Shown here: piece after piece, positions 1-21,737 of the stretch | Layout of the letters: every line of letters begins with the position of its first letter | How positions within the stretch are numbered: the stretch's first letter is position 1 | Assembly (NCBI GenBank): GCA_004335835.1 | Contig: RWJK01001925.1 | Coordinates: 107,201-160,151, forward strand | Origin: Scenedesmus sp. ARA3 | Taxonomy: Eukaryota > Chlorophyta > Chlorophyceae > Sphaeropleales > Scenedesmaceae | Direction of reading: 5' to 3' | Length of the DNA stretch: 52,951 nucleotides | Program-made: the position numbers and the translations under genes | The notes under the pieces: model-generated | Seen by the model: only the letters and a program-made list of their open reading frames with translations | The model's database searches: none | What the model was told of the DNA's origin: nothing

Positions 1-340
1 TCTCTGCTCTTCTCTCTGACCTTGTTGCACCCTGCCCTCCGCAGCTGGCTGAGATGGTGCAGCGCCTGGAGATCAGTGCGGTGCTCCACAGCACTGTGTG
101 ACACCAGCATCACTGTGTGCTTACCGTCTCTGCTCTTCTCTCTGACCTTGTTGCACCCTGCCCTCCGCAGCTGGCTGAGATGGTGCAGCACCTGGAGATC
201 AGTGCGGTGCTCCACAGCACTGTGTGACACCAGCATCACTGTGTGCTTACCGTCTCTGCTCTTCTCTCTGACCTTGTTGCACCCTGCCCTCCGCAGCTGG
301 CTGAGATGGTGCAGCACCTGGAGATCAGTGCGGTGCTGAG
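1..340 (+). repeat. 126-bp tandem repeat spanning an intron end and exon start
   Basis: Three near-identical units start at 1, 127 and 253. Each contains a pyrimidine-rich stretch, a CCGCAG acceptor and the first ~40 bases of the same exon (reading LAEMVQ/RLEISAVL). In the first two units the exon copy runs into a sequence with an in-frame TGA. Only the third unit, with its acceptor at 295-296, continues into an open exon. The array is cut by the window edge, so more copies may lie to the left. It is the first of many partial exon duplications in this window. Confidence 0.9.
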
Positions 341-1946
341 CATGGCCTGTGCCACCTACAAGAGCCACCCACACCTGCTGCAGTTCTTCGCACCACACGC
401 AGCCATAGGTGAGGGGTTCAACTGGTTTGTTTGAAATTAAGGGTGTACCCATGCTGATTCGGCGTCCCAGCTGCATGCACAACCTTTAATCTTGTCCGTC
501 ATGCCTCATCGGTGAGAATACATGGGTGTATGCTCTGCAGGCGTGCTGGAGATGCATGCCATGGTGTACCTGCTGGACGTGTCACCTTATATGCCATGCC
601 ACAGCTTTGCTGCCTCGTGATGGATTGCTTTGTAGTTGACTTGCAGGGGGGCTGGAGATGCCATCCGCAGTGTACCTGCTGGACGTGATGCGGCCCCCAC
701 CTCATGTGTGCTGTGCCGTTGGTTAATCATACAGTCTTGACATGCCAACTCACATTCTGCCTGTTGTGCTGTGTCCAGGTGGGCTTGAGATGCCCAGTGC
801 TGTGTACCTGCTGGACGTGATGTATGGCATGCCGTGTATCACAAGCATACAGTATAACACACGGTTTATCCAGGTGTCTGTGGTGGCGTGTGCCGCATGA
901 ACACACCGTGCAACCCCTCTATCTGCTGACACACCAATCTCACGTAGTGCCTGGTTCGCTGTGTGCAGGTGGGCTGGAGATGCCATCAGAAGTGTATCTG
1001 CTGGATGTGATGCGGCTGCCACCTTGTATGCATGTGTAGCATATCTAAACAATGTACTTTGTGTGTCTGTTGCTGTGCAGGCGGGCTGGAGATGCCACTC
1101 TGCGGTGTACCTGCTGGATTTGATGCGGCTTGCCACCTCAGTATGTTTACCGTCCGGCGCATCACGCTATATCATGTTTGCCGAGTTTGTGTGTCCTGCA
1201 GGTGGGCTGGAGATGCCCAGTGCGGTGTACCTGCTTGATGTGATGCGCCCCGGGCGGCGCGTCGCTGAGGTGCTGGACCTGGTGCGGCCTGTGCTGGCCA
1301 GCCAACAAAACATAAAGGTGGGTCCAAGTGTCCGTGATGATGTATGTTATGCTGGGCTTGCACCCTTTCCATCGTTCTACGTTGATGCTGCTGCGGTTCT
1401 TCTGCGGGGGCTCATGCCTCTTGACAAGCATGGCAGTGAAATCGTCGCCCAGTGTTGTCGCTGACAAGCTACTGCTGCTGCTGCTGCTGCTGCTGCCGCT
1501 GCTACTGCCAGGTGTGCCACGGCAGCAAGCTGTGGAGTGGTCAGCTGGAGAAGGCCTACAACATCCGGCTGGTCAACTACTTTGACACGCAGCAGGCACA
1601 CCACGTGTACAACGTAAGTACAACACAGAAAGGTTTAAGATTGAGGCTTTTGCATCCAGGGTTTGTGGTTTCAGGGTTTGAGCTGCAAAAGGCGTGCAAC
1701 ATCCGCCTGGTCAACACAATTTGACACGCAGCAGGCACACCCCGTGTACAACGTGAGTGACATCAGGTACAGCTGAATAGTGAAGCAGCAGCAGCAGCTT
1801 TTGCAGAAGTCCTGCCTCAAGGTTCTGTTGTATATGTCTATTGTCTTTCAGTGCGCTTTACACTGCATGAGCTGGCTACCCCAGTGCAGAGCATACAACT
1901 CTGGCACACTTTACTTGATTGTAAACAGCAGCATGAAACTAGCAAA

Positions 1947-2001
<55 letters not shown>

Positions 2002-3233
2002 CTTCGACAGGTGCTGCGCCACGAGGCGGGCCGCTCCCCCCACCTCAATGGCGCTGCGCTCAAGGCAACTGCTGAGGTGTCGCTGAGCGCACTGCTGCGC
2101 ACCCACGACCTGTATCACCCCGTGCGGCACACGGAGAGCGGCAAAGAAGCCGTCAAGTGAGTCGAAGTTATGGAGATGGGGGGCGCTGCAGCTGCACTAG
2201 TGCTGTGCACATCTGATGTCGATGTATCAGTCCTCCTCCTCCTCCTCCACCTACGTGTTCTCCTCTTCTAATCCACCATGCATCCAGTTTCTTCCGGCTG
2301 TGGCAGGACTGGCCACTGTCTGCTGAGCTGCATCTGGCCTTGCCTGACATTCAGATGCACCGCTGCTGCTGCTGCTGTTTTCTTTGTCTGCCGACTTCCC
2401 TGGCCTGTGCCGCTCAGGTTGTAACAGGACCGGCCGCTGTCTTGTGTGCTGTGCTGTGTTTGTCTTGCATGACAATCAGATGCATCGCTGCTGCCGCACT
2501 TCTTTTCATCACCCCACTCCCCACTGCATCAGGTTGTGGCAGAACCGGCCGCTGTCTGCTGAGCTGGTGACGTGTGCTGCTGCTGACGTGGCCTACCTCA
2601 TCCCACTGATGGAGCTGCAGGTGGGAAGGGTTTAACGCTCTGTTCGGGTTCAGTGAGGCAGTTGAGTGCACTTGAAAGTTGTGCTGCTGCTGATCTGGGC
2701 GCTTGGTGTTGCACAGCAGCAAATGTGTCAGCAGCACCCAGCGTAGTGTCATGTGCAACAAGGGTGCACTGCCGATGCAGCAGGGGATGCACGGCAGGCG
2801 TAGCAAAATGGCTAACACAGACTCAGCACGCCAATGCAGGGTGCACCACAATGTGAATGGAGCTGGCTTTCTGCAAGCACCACACTTACCCTCATTGCTG
2901 CTGCTACGCTGCCACCCCTGCTCATCTTCATTGCTGCAACAGCTGCGCCAGCTGCGCATAGCAGCCGGCGAGGTGCGCCAGCAGCAGCAGCAGCAGCGCC
3001 CCGGCTCCCGCGCCGCTGCTCTGCTCAGCAGCCTCCCCCCGGAGCTCTCCCAGCCCACCACACTTGCGGCGATCGCCGCCGGGGCCGAGGTGGCGGGCCG
3101 GGGTGGTGGGCTGAGCTACGATCGGCTGCGGGCGATCGGTGGGCTGGAGGCGTTCCACCAGGCTCCGCTGCATGCGCTGGGGCTGCAGCTGGGCCAGAGC
3201 TATGGGGCAGTGCGGGGACGGCCCACGCACTGA
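297..3233 (+). CDS. DEDD-type 3'-5' exonuclease-domain protein, EXD1/Egalitarian-like (5' partial)
   Basis: Exons supported by splice sites and matching phase: 297-408, 1202-1317, 1512-1613, 2011-2156, 2533-2620 and 2943-3233 (stop TGA 3231-3233). The gene continues left of the window. The spliced protein resembles the RNase D-like fold of EXD1/Egalitarian proteins: a strand reading AVYLLDVMR, then NIKVCHGSKLWSGQL, NIRLVNYFDTQQA, and RPLSAELVTCAAADVAYL. These align with the family's 'ilkVihDCRxDsxxL...NvfDTQvA...RPLtxxMxxyAAaDV' segments. The Exo II Asp is replaced (H-G-S-K-L-W instead of H-D-C-R-x-D) and the Exo III Tyr is Cys, so the domain may be catalytically dead, as reported for animal EXD1. 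The Exo I acidic residues would lie left of the window. The last exon adds a Gln run and a Gly/Ala-rich tail. Several introns contain partial copies of neighbouring exons. Intron 3 (1318-1511) and intron 4 (1614-2010) end in CTG runs. Family assignment is from remembered motifs. Confidence 0.72.
535..1135 (+). repeat. Array of five partial copies of the 1202-1317 exon
   Basis: Degenerate copies of the acceptor plus the first ~50 bases of the exon at 1202 occur near 538-588, 643-695, 776-825, 966-1020 and 1078-1130. Each reads GxLEMP...YLLDV or a damaged form of it. Each starts after an AG but lacks a convincing donor after the copied part, so most should be non-coding remnants rather than cassette exons. 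The copy near 1078 has lost the reading frame. Confidence 0.85.
1685..1752 (+). repeat. Donor-side copy of the 1512-1613 exon
   Basis: This copies the last ~60 bases of the preceding exon together with its 5' splice site (GTGAGT). One inserted base breaks the reading frame before the DTQQA codons. It lies downstream of the real exon, so the real exon's end and donor were duplicated into the intron. Confidence 0.85.
2282..2465 (+). repeat. Two acceptor-side copies of the 2533-2620 exon
   Basis: Copies near 2287-2350 (reading FRLWQDWPLSAEL) and 2417-2450 (frame-damaged) precede the intact exon at 2533, which reads LWQNRPLSAEL. All three follow an AG acceptor. Only the third continues into the AAADV segment and a GTGGGA donor. 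Confidence 0.82.
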
Positions 3234-4218
3234 AAGAAAGTATCCTAATCTTGAGGTCTTGAAATCTGTTCACATGAAGCTGGTGATGTGGTCTGCATGT
3301 GTGCGCAAGAGGGCATGACCAGTGTGTTGTGTCAGACAAGGGGAGCTCGGTGCGGGTGGGCTGCCAGGCTGACATTGCGACTGTCTGGGGTGCCACCGGT
3401 GGATATGAGGAGGCTGCCTCTGTAGTGAGCAGAGACAGCTTAATGTTGTGTGGCCGTAAACCTTTCAGTTGGGGCCCTGCTGGGAGCTGTGGGCCGCAGC
3501 AGGTGATGTCGAAATAAGGTGTCCTTTGTACTACCATTGGTAATGTCATCACGATTTCATCAATGGCTGCGATGGAGGCTGTGTTCCCGTCGTGTAACAC
3601 ACAAATCGTGGAAGTGTTGTTCCAGGTGTTCGTGTCGCGCTGTACTGATGTTGCTTGCGTGATATCTTGTGTTACAATGCAGTAACACAACACATTACAA
3701 TGCGCGTGATACTTACATTACAATGCAGTAATTGCATCCTTTGTTGGTACGTACGCCAACGTTTCTAACAGCTGTAAACACACCGGTACCGTTGGCAGTG
3801 TAGCCGCTGCGTCTACCAGTGACGCGATTCATACAGGACAGCACCACATGCTGTCAAGTACACGACGCGCTGTTTGCCAAGATGAGCGGAGGATCCGGAA
3901 GCGGCTCTTTCATCGCGCTGAGTGACGTCACACCCATTGAACGCCGTTGGGTGCACCCACAATGAAGGTCAACGACCCCGTGCACGCAGACCTCAATTTG
4001 TGGCGCCGGTGAGAGCTTATCAGCTGTAATCAACTAACTGCAGCTTTAGTTTTTATATTCGCCTAAATCATTGGACGTGTTGCGGCTGATCGTGGTCCAC
4101 TGCATATGACAAAACCTCGGACCGCTGAAGCTGTTGCTGTGGCGCTTTTCTCCAATCAACTTACTCAGGCGTCATTTTAACTTATCCGTTTCACGAGTCT
4201 TGGCTACTTGTTTTCAGC
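3234..4218. other. Intergenic region after the exonuclease-like gene
   Basis: No coding exon is recognised. TGTAA at 3593-3597 matches the usual green-algal polyadenylation signal and would give a ~370-base 3' UTR for the upstream gene. Around 3665-3735 there are repeated TTACAATGCAGTAA-like words. From ~3740 onward the sequence is less repetitive and is the likely promoter/5' region of the next + strand gene. Confidence 0.5.
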
Positions 4219-6120
<1,902 letters not shown>

Positions 6121-6148
<28 letters not shown>

Positions 6149-6893
6149 CGCTGCGGCTGAGCATGTGCTGGCAAAGATGACAGGTGGGTCTGTCATTTAA
6201 AACGTTACATGGCGCTACTGCAGATACTTCACCCAGCACAGGAGTAGGCACGCTGGTTGCGTGCAGCAGCAGCGAGTGTGCGCTTTGAAAGCCAGGCACA
6301 CAGTGACTGCAGCAGGACACCTCATGGCTGCAGCATGAGGTTGATACGAGGCGATTGCTACAACGGTTCACCCACTGTCACCTGGACTGTCAGTCATCTT
6401 CCCAGCACACCTGTCATTGCTTCAAGGCTTGCCTTCCGTCTATACGTCTGTTGTCTTCCGTGATTGTGTGTGCTTCCTGCTGCTGCAGGATTGCACAGCC
6501 TGCGCATCAGTGCCGCGCCGCGCCTGACATGCAAGGGCCTGTTGCACCTGACATGCCTCGAGCGGCTCAGCGAGTTGATGGTGGACAGCTGCCACAAGTG
6601 TATGCAGCTGGCGCGGACCATGTTGCTGGCTCTCCTGGGCATCATCAAGAGGGCAGCGAGGAAGGTGGAGGGCTGGGGCCTGCCTACCAACAAGACATGT
6701 GGCTGCGCAGCGATTTTGTGCAGGTGCGGTTGGCATCGCCGCTGTTGAGTTGCAGTGCGTCAGATCTGTTTGTCATGTTGTGTGGGCAGGGACAATGCTT
6801 GCACTGTCGCGTGCACGTGGCACGTCTCCTTGCAGGTGGATTTGCAGGCTTGCAAGTGGCAGATTGTGTTGTCAGCAAGAGATGCAGCGCTGA
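6121..6893 (+). CDS. Continuation of the LRR protein after an apparent frame break
   Basis: From about 6123 a different frame reads TTGGPGLDDAAAEHVLAKMT to a donor at 6184. It joins in phase to the exon 6489-6723, reading GLHSLRISAAPRLTCKGLL and HLTCLERLSELMVDSC, which fits the cysteine-containing LRR consensus. The upstream open frame ends LQLALQLALAYN, so a one-base difference near 6119 would fuse both parts smoothly. After the donor at 6724, an acceptor at 6834-6835 gives two possible ends (stop 6891-6893 in the strict phase, or ~6964 in another). This is therefore either a sequence error or a decaying 3' end. Confidence 0.5.
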
Positions 6894-6964
6894 AGCCAAG
6901 CCATGCATACATGCTCCTGATGCCGTTGCAGCCTGTGCTGAGCAGTGTGACTAGCCCTGCATAG

Positions 6965-8071
6965 TGCACATGCGCAAGCGCATGCGACCTGCGGCGATCA
7001 TTTGCAGCAAACTATGCATGTGCATTGCAGATGCACACATGGCAGGCACATGCATGTTAGGCAAGCAACTACACTGTGCTGATGTGCAATGTCTAGCCAT
7101 GCAGCACGGTGGCCACTGCTGCTGGTCTCGGCAACATACTTCCTGGAAGTTGCAGACTCATCGCTTGATGGGCCGTTCAGATGTGTCACTGCATCGTTCA
7201 GATGTGTCACTGCATCGTTCAGATGTGTCACTGCATCGTTCATATGTTTCACTGCATCGTCTGCTGCTGCAGGGCGCTTGGACGCCTGTGTGGCAGCGGC
7301 TGAAGCGGCTGTGTGTCAGCAGCCCACAGTGCCAGTGACGGCACAGCTACAAGCCACGCGCATCAAAAGCAGGCACGCTTACTGGATCCCATGCTCGTCC
7401 GTGCGTGAACTAGAGAAGAGACAGGACGGACCAGCAGCTGCAGCCTGCAGGCGCGGTACAGCGGCACTATCTCCACGCCTCACTCCAGCAGCCGTGCCAG
7501 CCTCAGTGTCACAGCATGCTTTGCAATTACTGCTGGTGTGGCTGGCAACAGGCTGAGGCAGCACCAGCAGTGTAGCTGCCGGGTCTGCCCAGGGCACAGC
7601 AGGCAGGGGTGTTGTGGCCGCATCTACTGGTGCAGTGGCGGCGCCTGTGCGTATGTATGGCTGCACGTCACGTGTGTCGTCGTACCCCATGAGCCTTGCC
7701 TGGCTGCTTTGCGGGTGGGCCTGTGGCCGTACTATGGTAATATGAAACATTGTGTTCACATGAGCTATGACCAATATTGGTCATTAATGACCAGCCTGTC
7801 TCTGGTTGGACTGTTATGTTCGGTAATTTTCGTTTGTGACTTGGCCTTTTCATGCCCCGTGTCACTGGCAGCCTTTTCTGGCAAGTAAGCCTTGGGCGGC
7901 TTCACATGTTGGCCTGACTTCAACATCATGCCACGCAATGTACACCAGACATGCCGCCAGCATGCTGTCTCCTAGGAAACCGTTCTCCAGTCGTACATCA
8001 ACACACACTACGAGACTCACGCCGTGCACGATGAAGAAATTAAGTTTCGATATTTCAAAACCAAATTGAAT
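6965..8071. other. Region between the LRR gene and the 3' end of the ABCF gene
   Basis: No confident exon. A 21-bp tandem repeat occupies ~7172-7257 (four copies, unit reading RSDVSLH in one frame, no stop). A + strand open stretch at 7270-7556 after a CTGCTGCTGCAG acceptor could be a distal LRR-gene exon, but I recognise nothing in it. The part from 7860 to 8071 should hold the 3' UTR of the minus-strand ABCF gene. Confidence 0.45.
7172..7257 (+). repeat. 21-bp tandem repeat, four copies
   Basis: The unit is CGTTCAGATGTGTCACTGCAT with slight variation in the last copy. It is open in all copies in one frame, but there is no other sign that it is translated. Confidence 0.9.
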
Positions 8072-17002
<8,931 letters not shown>

Positions 17003-17756
17003 CTGCAAGCAGAGAACAAGCTGGCAGTTCAGTGTCGGATGGCAGCCAAGAACTGCACTAACACAGGTGTCTGTGGGCATAATAACATGCTATGCGCAAG
17101 TGTGGCGCTGTAACATTGAAACAAGGCCTGTGGAAACATGTTGCAGCCTGTGTTGCAACTGCATGCTAGCTGCTGCTGCAAGTGGTCACCACCAGTGGTG
17201 GCGGTGCTGCTGCAGGCTGCCGTTGCTGCTCAGGTTTGCCCAATCAAAACAAACACCACAAAATAACGCACAGCCATGACTAACTTCTCTTAAAATCACC
17301 ATTATAGCTTCCGGGCGCCTGGAGGCGCTGTAAGCACTGCATATGTGCCCCTCACACTGCTGTCAAGCCTAGCCAGTGCAGACGCTGCAGATGGACGGGT
17401 GGTGGTGGGCGGCCTGTTGCTGAATGAATCCAATGAAGTGTGTTATAGTACTATGTAACAAGTTTAAATGTATATTTTGTGTCAATGGGCGGCATGCATC
17501 GACTGGGGCTTTTCGGCCAGGCTTGCAAAGCAGTCTGGTTACGCACCAGCAAAACTTTAAGGCTGTGCAATGTCCAGATAAACAAGCATTACGATCGTCG
17601 GACTCGCCCAGCTGTTCAGCAAGAACACACTTGCTGAGGTTTCAAGGACAAATTTGTGACAGCAGCATCAGCAGTAAACGAAAGCACAGGAGGTGGCTGG
17701 CTTGCACTGTTGTCGTTGACCACGTTTATGCCCGAATTCAAAGTATTATGTGAGCC
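17003..17756. promoter_or_regulatory. Head-to-head intergenic region between ABCF and the RING gene
   Basis: The last recognised 5' exon of the minus-strand ABCF gene ends at 17002 and the plus-strand RING gene starts at 17757. The missing ABCF 5' exon(s) and both promoters must therefore lie in at most ~750 bases, unless the ABCF 5' end extends further. The stretch 17440-17750 is less repetitive and richer in A/T than its surroundings. No specific promoter motif is claimed. Confidence 0.45.
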
Positions 17757-18988
17757 ATGGGGCAGCAACTCACGAAGAGCTGCCCTAGTCACGATCGCAG
17801 CCTTTACAAGCCACAAGGAGTGCATAAGTTAGAAAATATCGACTTAAGGAAGCTGAAGAAACTAATCAAGGTGAGGTGTGCTGCCGATGGGAGTATTCTG
17901 CCGTGGTACGTGGATGGCAACACTGCGATCGTGCTCAAGCTGGCTCCTTTGCTCGCAGGCTCGCCGGATAGCGCCTTTCTGGGAGCAGCAAGATCAGGAT
18001 CAAGATGGCCGCGAGGTACTGATGCTGCTCGAGCAACAGCACTGCGACTAGTCAATGTTTGCTCGTGATGACGTGTTGCGTGTTCAATGCGAGCGCAGGA
18101 GTGCCCAATATGCAACTATTGGTATCCGGCGATCAACACGGCGTCCTGCTGTGGTGCTCGCCTCTGCACGGAGTGCTTTGTGATGTGCCAGAGCAGTCAC
18201 GACCCTCCAGGCAAAGCAGCTTGCCCATACTGCAAGAAGGTTCCATTTTCTGTGCGGGTGAGTTGACCTTCGCTCCTGATATGCAGCAGCATTATGCGAT
18301 TACCCAGCTTCCTTGGCAAACTGCCCAATGTATCTGTTGACGCCGGCGTGCTGACAACACGCATGCTCCTTGTAATGCAGTATTTGGGATGCAAAAACGA
18401 GGAGCAGATGCGGCGGGAGCGCATGGAGCGGCAGATCGTGGCAGAGGCCAAGTTGCGCCACTTGAAGGTGCGTGTGGGCTCAACTGGGCCTGCGAACCTT
18501 GTTTGTGTCTTTCGGCATCAGGTTCTATTCAATTGCGATGGTGCTGCTGGCGTTGCTGTCCTCGGGTGTTAAGGACCTCCTGCCAGGCTGCAACCATGGA
18601 CCAGTGCTGTCTGGGGCATCATCAGCAGCCTGGACAGCAAAGTACAGCTGCAATGACATGGTTTGCTTCCATTTGAGTTAAGAGGCTTCAAAGGCTTGCG
18701 CCAGCCCTGCCACACATGCAGTAAACTTGCTCGTGAATGCTGCACCTCACCCCGTTTCCTTGCCCCTGCCCATCCACCCGCATCTTGCAGGAGCATGCCC
18801 TTGCCGGCTCCCAGCGCCAGCAGCAGCAGCAGCAGCAGCAGCAGTCGGGCACTGCAGGAGCGCTTGGGGAGCTGCCGCCACGTCAGAACTCCCTGCAATC
18901 ACTGCAGTCCCTAATGTCTTCCGAGCCAGGGTGGCTAGATGATGTAGTGGGACCACGAGACAGCAGCACTGCTTATGCTGGCGGCAGG

Positions 18989-19020
<32 letters not shown>

Positions 19021-19224
19021 ACATACAGCTGGCCGGCTGGGTCCGTCCCGGCTGCAGCACACTGTCAGCGTCTACGCAGACGCAGCAGCAGCAAGCTTCC
19101 AGGAGCTCCAGCAGCGGCAGCAGCAGCAGCAGGAGCAAGGCGAGCGGCAGCACCAGCGCATGCAGCAGCAGGTGCAGCAGCGCCTGGCGGCACAGTGGTG
19201 GTACCTGCCTGCAGATCGCACCCC

Positions 19225-19256
<32 letters not shown>

Positions 19257-21706
19257 TGCCGTCAGGCCACCAGCTCGACCAGCAGCAGCAGACACAGCAG
19301 CAGCAGCCTGCAGAGCAGCAGCAGCAGTGGATTGACCAGCTGGAGCAGCAGCAACCCCAGCAGCAACCCCAGCAGCAGCAGCAGCAGCAGCAGCAGGCTG
19401 CTGAGCTGCCAGAGGCGCTGTTTGAGTCCCAGATGCTGCCGCAGTATGTGCGGCGGGAGCTGGCTGGGCTGACTGCTGAGGAGCTGGAGGAGATCATGGT
19501 GAGGGCTGAATATTGTCTTTTGATGTTTGTTATATGTTTGTATGTGGGTGTTTTGCATACTGATGACAAGGAGAGCTGGCTGGGCTCACTGCCGAGGAGC
19601 TGGAGGAGATCATGGTGAGGGGCTGGGGTATTTGATATGTTTGTTCGCGTGTAGCGCATATGATTGTGTTATCTTGTGGTGCTGGCACCAATGATGAGGC
19701 GCTGGGGTATGTCGGACAGGCTGCTGCATGTGTGGCAATGGTGTTGCGTGTGTCATAAAGTTGGCTGACAAACCTCCAGATGATAGAATTATTGCTGGTT
19801 TGGCCTAGGCTGGGCTGGAGTCAGTGGGGATCTGCCCGCGCAAGCATGTGTGTGCTGAATGTTTTTGTGTTTATCAGTGGACTCATGAACCTCTGGCATG
19901 AGACAGCCGGCCGCCAACAATGTGGCAAGTTGTCCTACGCCAGGGGTAGGTGACTCCGCACTTGCATGAACACATACCTTGACATCTACTGCTTGTCACC
20001 TGTACATTCAAACACTCTTGCTGTGCAGCGCTTACTCTAGACTAAGCGCCGCGCAGCAGGCAGGCATGCAGCATACATGTCCTGTCCTTAAATCCCACCA
20101 TCATCCTTTTCCTGGTTTTTAACTGGTGTTTTCAAGTGGACTCCCCAACCTCTGGCGTAGAGCTTCTTGCCCTGTACACAGTGGCAAGATGCCCTACGCC
20201 AGGGGTGGGTGACTCCGTGCATGCATTTGCACATGTCTGATGCCTGCTTTTTGCAATCCTCTGCACCCCGTTCTCGCTGTGCAGATCTTTCCCTGCGCCA
20301 ACTCCTGCGCAGCATGCACGCATGCATGCAGCTCACGCATGCATGCAGCTCATCTGCTCCTGGGCTCCCTGCTAGCTGCACCCTTCCAGTCACCTCCTCC
20401 TGACGACACCATCCTCTGCACCTGTGCGCCCGCTTCTGCATCTCCGCCCGCTGCCTTCTCTGCTGCCATTCACCTGCAGCTGGAGCAGGCGCTGATGGCT
20501 TCGCTGCAGCAGGCTGCTGCTGCTGAGGCTGCTGCACTGGTGGCGCGCCAGCTGCCCGCATGGGCGCCCGGTGCTGCTGCTGCTGCTGCTGCTGGAGCTG
20601 GAACTGCTGCCACACGGTGAGCGGTTGCAATCCTTTCCAATGCTTGTGTTCGCACGTTGATTGTGCCTTCGCCGCTGCTGCTGCTGCTGCTGCTGGATCT
20701 GGAGCTGCTGCCACGCGGTGAGTGGTGACGCTGGTTACCATTGCTGGGCTGCATTAGGGTGTGGGATGTGCAGTCACTGGTTTTGAGCCACAAACCAGCA
20801 GCAGCATTGGTGGTGGATGACACCGGTGCGGGCAAGTCCATGGCGGCACCACGGCAGATGTGTTCTGCTGTATGGGTCATATACAACCTCTCACTGCATG
20901 CCTGTTCTTTGTGCGGCAACTGATCCTATGCAATCGTTGCTGCTGCCAATCCTGTCCACCTGGCCTGTTCCTGCAAAGCAGGGCAGCAGCAAGTTGACTA
21001 CCAATGCAGGCTGCTACAGCCCTGCCAGATGCTGCACCACCCTGCTGCTGTGCAACAAGCACTGCTGAACCCTCAGCACACTCAGAAGACACATCATGGC
21101 TGGCAGCACATGGGGCAACAAGCGCTGCTGAATGCTCAGCAGCTTACTCAGAAGATACATCACGGCTGGCAGCACGCCGGCAGCCGCAGGGCACCAGCAC
21201 AGCTCCAGCTGGGTGTAACACCAGCAGAGCTGTCAACCCACAGCAGCAGCAGCAAGATGCGCGGGAGGGTGGCGAGGCTGCCTGTCAAACAGTAGCCAGG
21301 CTGTTGCACTGGGCACAGAAGATGAAAGGGCAGCAGCACCTGCCCAGCCGTGTGCGTCTGAGTCAGCTGGTTGCTGCTGCTGTTGTGCGTGGCAGTCCAG
21401 TTTTAAGCGGCTGCGTGCTGCAGCTTTACATGGTCGGCACGACTGAGGCATCACCATCAGCAGCAGCACCAGCAGCAAATGCAGCAGAGGCAGGTGCTAT
21501 GGAGCCTGTGACTGTGGAGATTGCAGCAGCACCAGGAGCAGCAGCACCAGGAGCAGCAGCGCCAGCAGCAGCAGCAGCAGCAACGCATCATGCGGACGTT
21601 GTAGTGCAGGGCTTTGTGTTGGACGCGCCAATGATGACGAAGGCGCTGCAGGCACAAGGCACCAGCACGAATCCTGCTGCAGGCAGCAGCAGCAGCAGTG
21701 CCGCCA

Positions 21707-21737
<31 letters not shown>

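Noticed and set aside
1..340. Leu/Trp/Arg-rich 105-residue open frame with three repeated units
   Set aside because: It is an out-of-frame reading of the 126-bp intron/exon tandem repeat; the real exon uses another frame.
538..1130. Ghosts of the 1202 exon as mutually exclusive alternative exons
   Set aside because: They lack a donor and the exon's second half, and several are frame-damaged, so they are better explained as partial duplications.
20817..20870. GTGCGGGCAAGTCC as a Walker A motif (GAGKS) in a separate gene
   Set aside because: The surrounding codons show no other NTPase motif, and the stretch lies in the RING gene's intron.
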